Translations under genes and position numbers: made by a program
Shown: positions 14,080 to 14,415 of the stretch, piece after piece
How the letters are laid out: each line of letters opens with the position of its first letter
Numbering within the stretch: position 1 is the stretch's first letter
Notes under the pieces: generated by a model
What the model saw: only the letters and a program-made list of their open reading frames with translations
What the model was told of the DNA's origin: nothing
Database searches by the model: none
Source: Candidatus Roizmanbacteria bacterium RIFCSPHIGHO2_01_FULL_39_8
Lineage (GTDB): Bacteria; Patescibacteriota; Microgenomatia; UBA1406; GWC2-37-13
NCBI GenBank assembly: GCA_001789355.1
Contig: MFZI01000084.1
Span: forward strand, 1-14,415
Length of the DNA: 14,415 nucleotides
Reading direction: 5' to 3'

Positions 14080-14415
14080 TTATGGAGTGTAATACCTCAT
14101 TATTACCCCATTTCCGTATGCACGCTCTTCTGACAATTTACTTTTCGTGACCAAGGCATTCACATCAACTTTTTCCCAAAACCTTTTATTACCTTCATAT
14201 CCGACAAATGCAACTCGTTTGGTTGATGCGCCAAAAGAAAAAAATACGTCTGAATCATATTTTATTATTTTTTTGGAAGGGTTGTGATCAAAATAATACT
14301 CCGCAATGAATCGTATGTCACCATTACCAAATATGACAACGGGAATATTCCGCTGAATCATATCACCAACCATTCTATCAATATGCCACGTGTTGAAATA
14401 GTATGAATGGTTCGA
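14080..14415 (-). CDS. C-terminal fragment, possibly the outer domain of a GT-C membrane glycosyltransferase (cut by window edge)
   Basis: The frame is open to the right edge and stops at TAA (14082-14080), giving 111 visible residues. An ATG at 14373 lies inside the open frame, so it need not be the start. The fragment has a Rossmann-like strand-turn-helix, PVVIFGNGDIRFIAEYYF, and later strands RVAFVGYEG and NGVIMRYYTP. Two readings are possible. First, it is the soluble C-terminal domain of a GT-C membrane protein. By eye its order of elements matches the tail of the GT-C protein at 10907-12376: a helix, an 'RN....v.....' strand, then '[KR]V..V.Y', an '[LV]...' strand and an ending of the 'vi.RyytP'/'IRVFQVVP' kind. 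Second, it is a truncated NeuD/PglD-type N-terminal domain, which also begins with a 'vvIfG.G' strand but should continue into hexapeptide repeats that are absent. I favour the first. Confidence 0.6.
   Translation of the reverse strand, partial: SNHSYYFNTWHIDRMVGDMIQRNIPVVIFGNGDIRFIAEYYFDHNPSKKIIKYDSDVFFSFGASTKRVAFVGYEGNKRFWEKVDVNALVTKSKLSEERAYGNGVIMRYYTP

Noticed and set aside
13717..14133. 138-codon plus-strand open frame opposite the radical SAM gene, and a 107-codon minus-strand frame at 13673-13996
   Set aside because: Both lie inside the radical SAM reading frame, whose motifs and cysteines are unmistakable. Their translations show no domain and have the odd composition of shadow frames.
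1..14415. UGA-as-glycine code, tRNA/rRNA genes, CRISPR arrays, insertion sequences
   Set aside because: Several genes end in TGA with normal domain ends, and no cloverleaf-like, spacer-repeat, inverted-repeat or transposase sequence was seen on either strand.

Overview
The window is a dense surface-glycan gene cluster from an AT-rich bacterium. It holds 14 protein-coding genes, two of them cut by the window edges, and almost no non-coding DNA. Products recognised: four GT4-type glycosyltransferases (one partial), three GT2-type glycosyltransferases, an O-antigen ligase/polymerase-type membrane protein, two GT-C type multi-membrane-span glycosyltransferases, two radical SAM proteins with SPASM-like C-terminal cysteine clusters, a membrane-anchored protein with an internal duplication, and a right-edge fragment that may be the tail of a third GT-C protein. 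There are no RNA genes, mobile elements, CRISPR arrays or long repeats that I can see. UGA is used as a normal stop (for example at 1095, 5910, 7941 and 9791), which excludes the UGA=Gly code. There is no taxonomic marker. The packed genes, many paralogous glycosyltransferases and near absence of Shine-Dalgarno sequences would suit a Candidate Phyla Radiation (Patescibacteria) genome, but that is only an inference.

Layout. 2-208 (+) is the end of a GT4 enzyme. 205-2300 (-) is a two-gene unit, GT4 then GT2. 2318-4667 (+) is a two-gene unit, O-antigen ligase-like protein then the duplicated membrane-anchored protein. 4657-6998 (-) is a two-gene unit, WbaZ-like GT4 then WcaL-like GT4. 7045-9791 (+) is a two-gene unit, GT2 then GT-C. 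9795-14415 (-) is a run of five: partial membrane-type protein, radical SAM, DPM1-like GT2, GT-C, radical SAM. Strand thus flips every two genes over the first 9.8 kb. Genes within a unit overlap, mostly by ATGA. Convergent ends overlap or are 3 bp apart, leaving no room for ordinary terminators. The two divergent spacers are only 17 and 46 bp.

How the genes may work together (inference). The cytoplasmic GT4 and GT2 enzymes would build a lipid-linked oligosaccharide. The Wzy/WaaL-type protein would polymerise it or ligate it on the outer face of the membrane. The DPM1-like GT2 would load a sugar onto polyprenyl phosphate for the GT-C enzymes, which would add it outside. The two radical SAM proteins each directly follow a membrane glycosyltransferase or its likely remnant, suggesting a sugar- or lipid-modifying role in the same pathway. 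No flippase or nucleotide-sugar synthesis gene lies in the window, so the locus continues outside it.

Most notable points: (1) the apparent repeated GT-C plus radical SAM module at the right; (2) the alternating two-gene operon layout; (3) -10-like hexamers placed so that transcripts would be leaderless or nearly so; (4) the tandem duplicated domain in the 3819-4667 protein.
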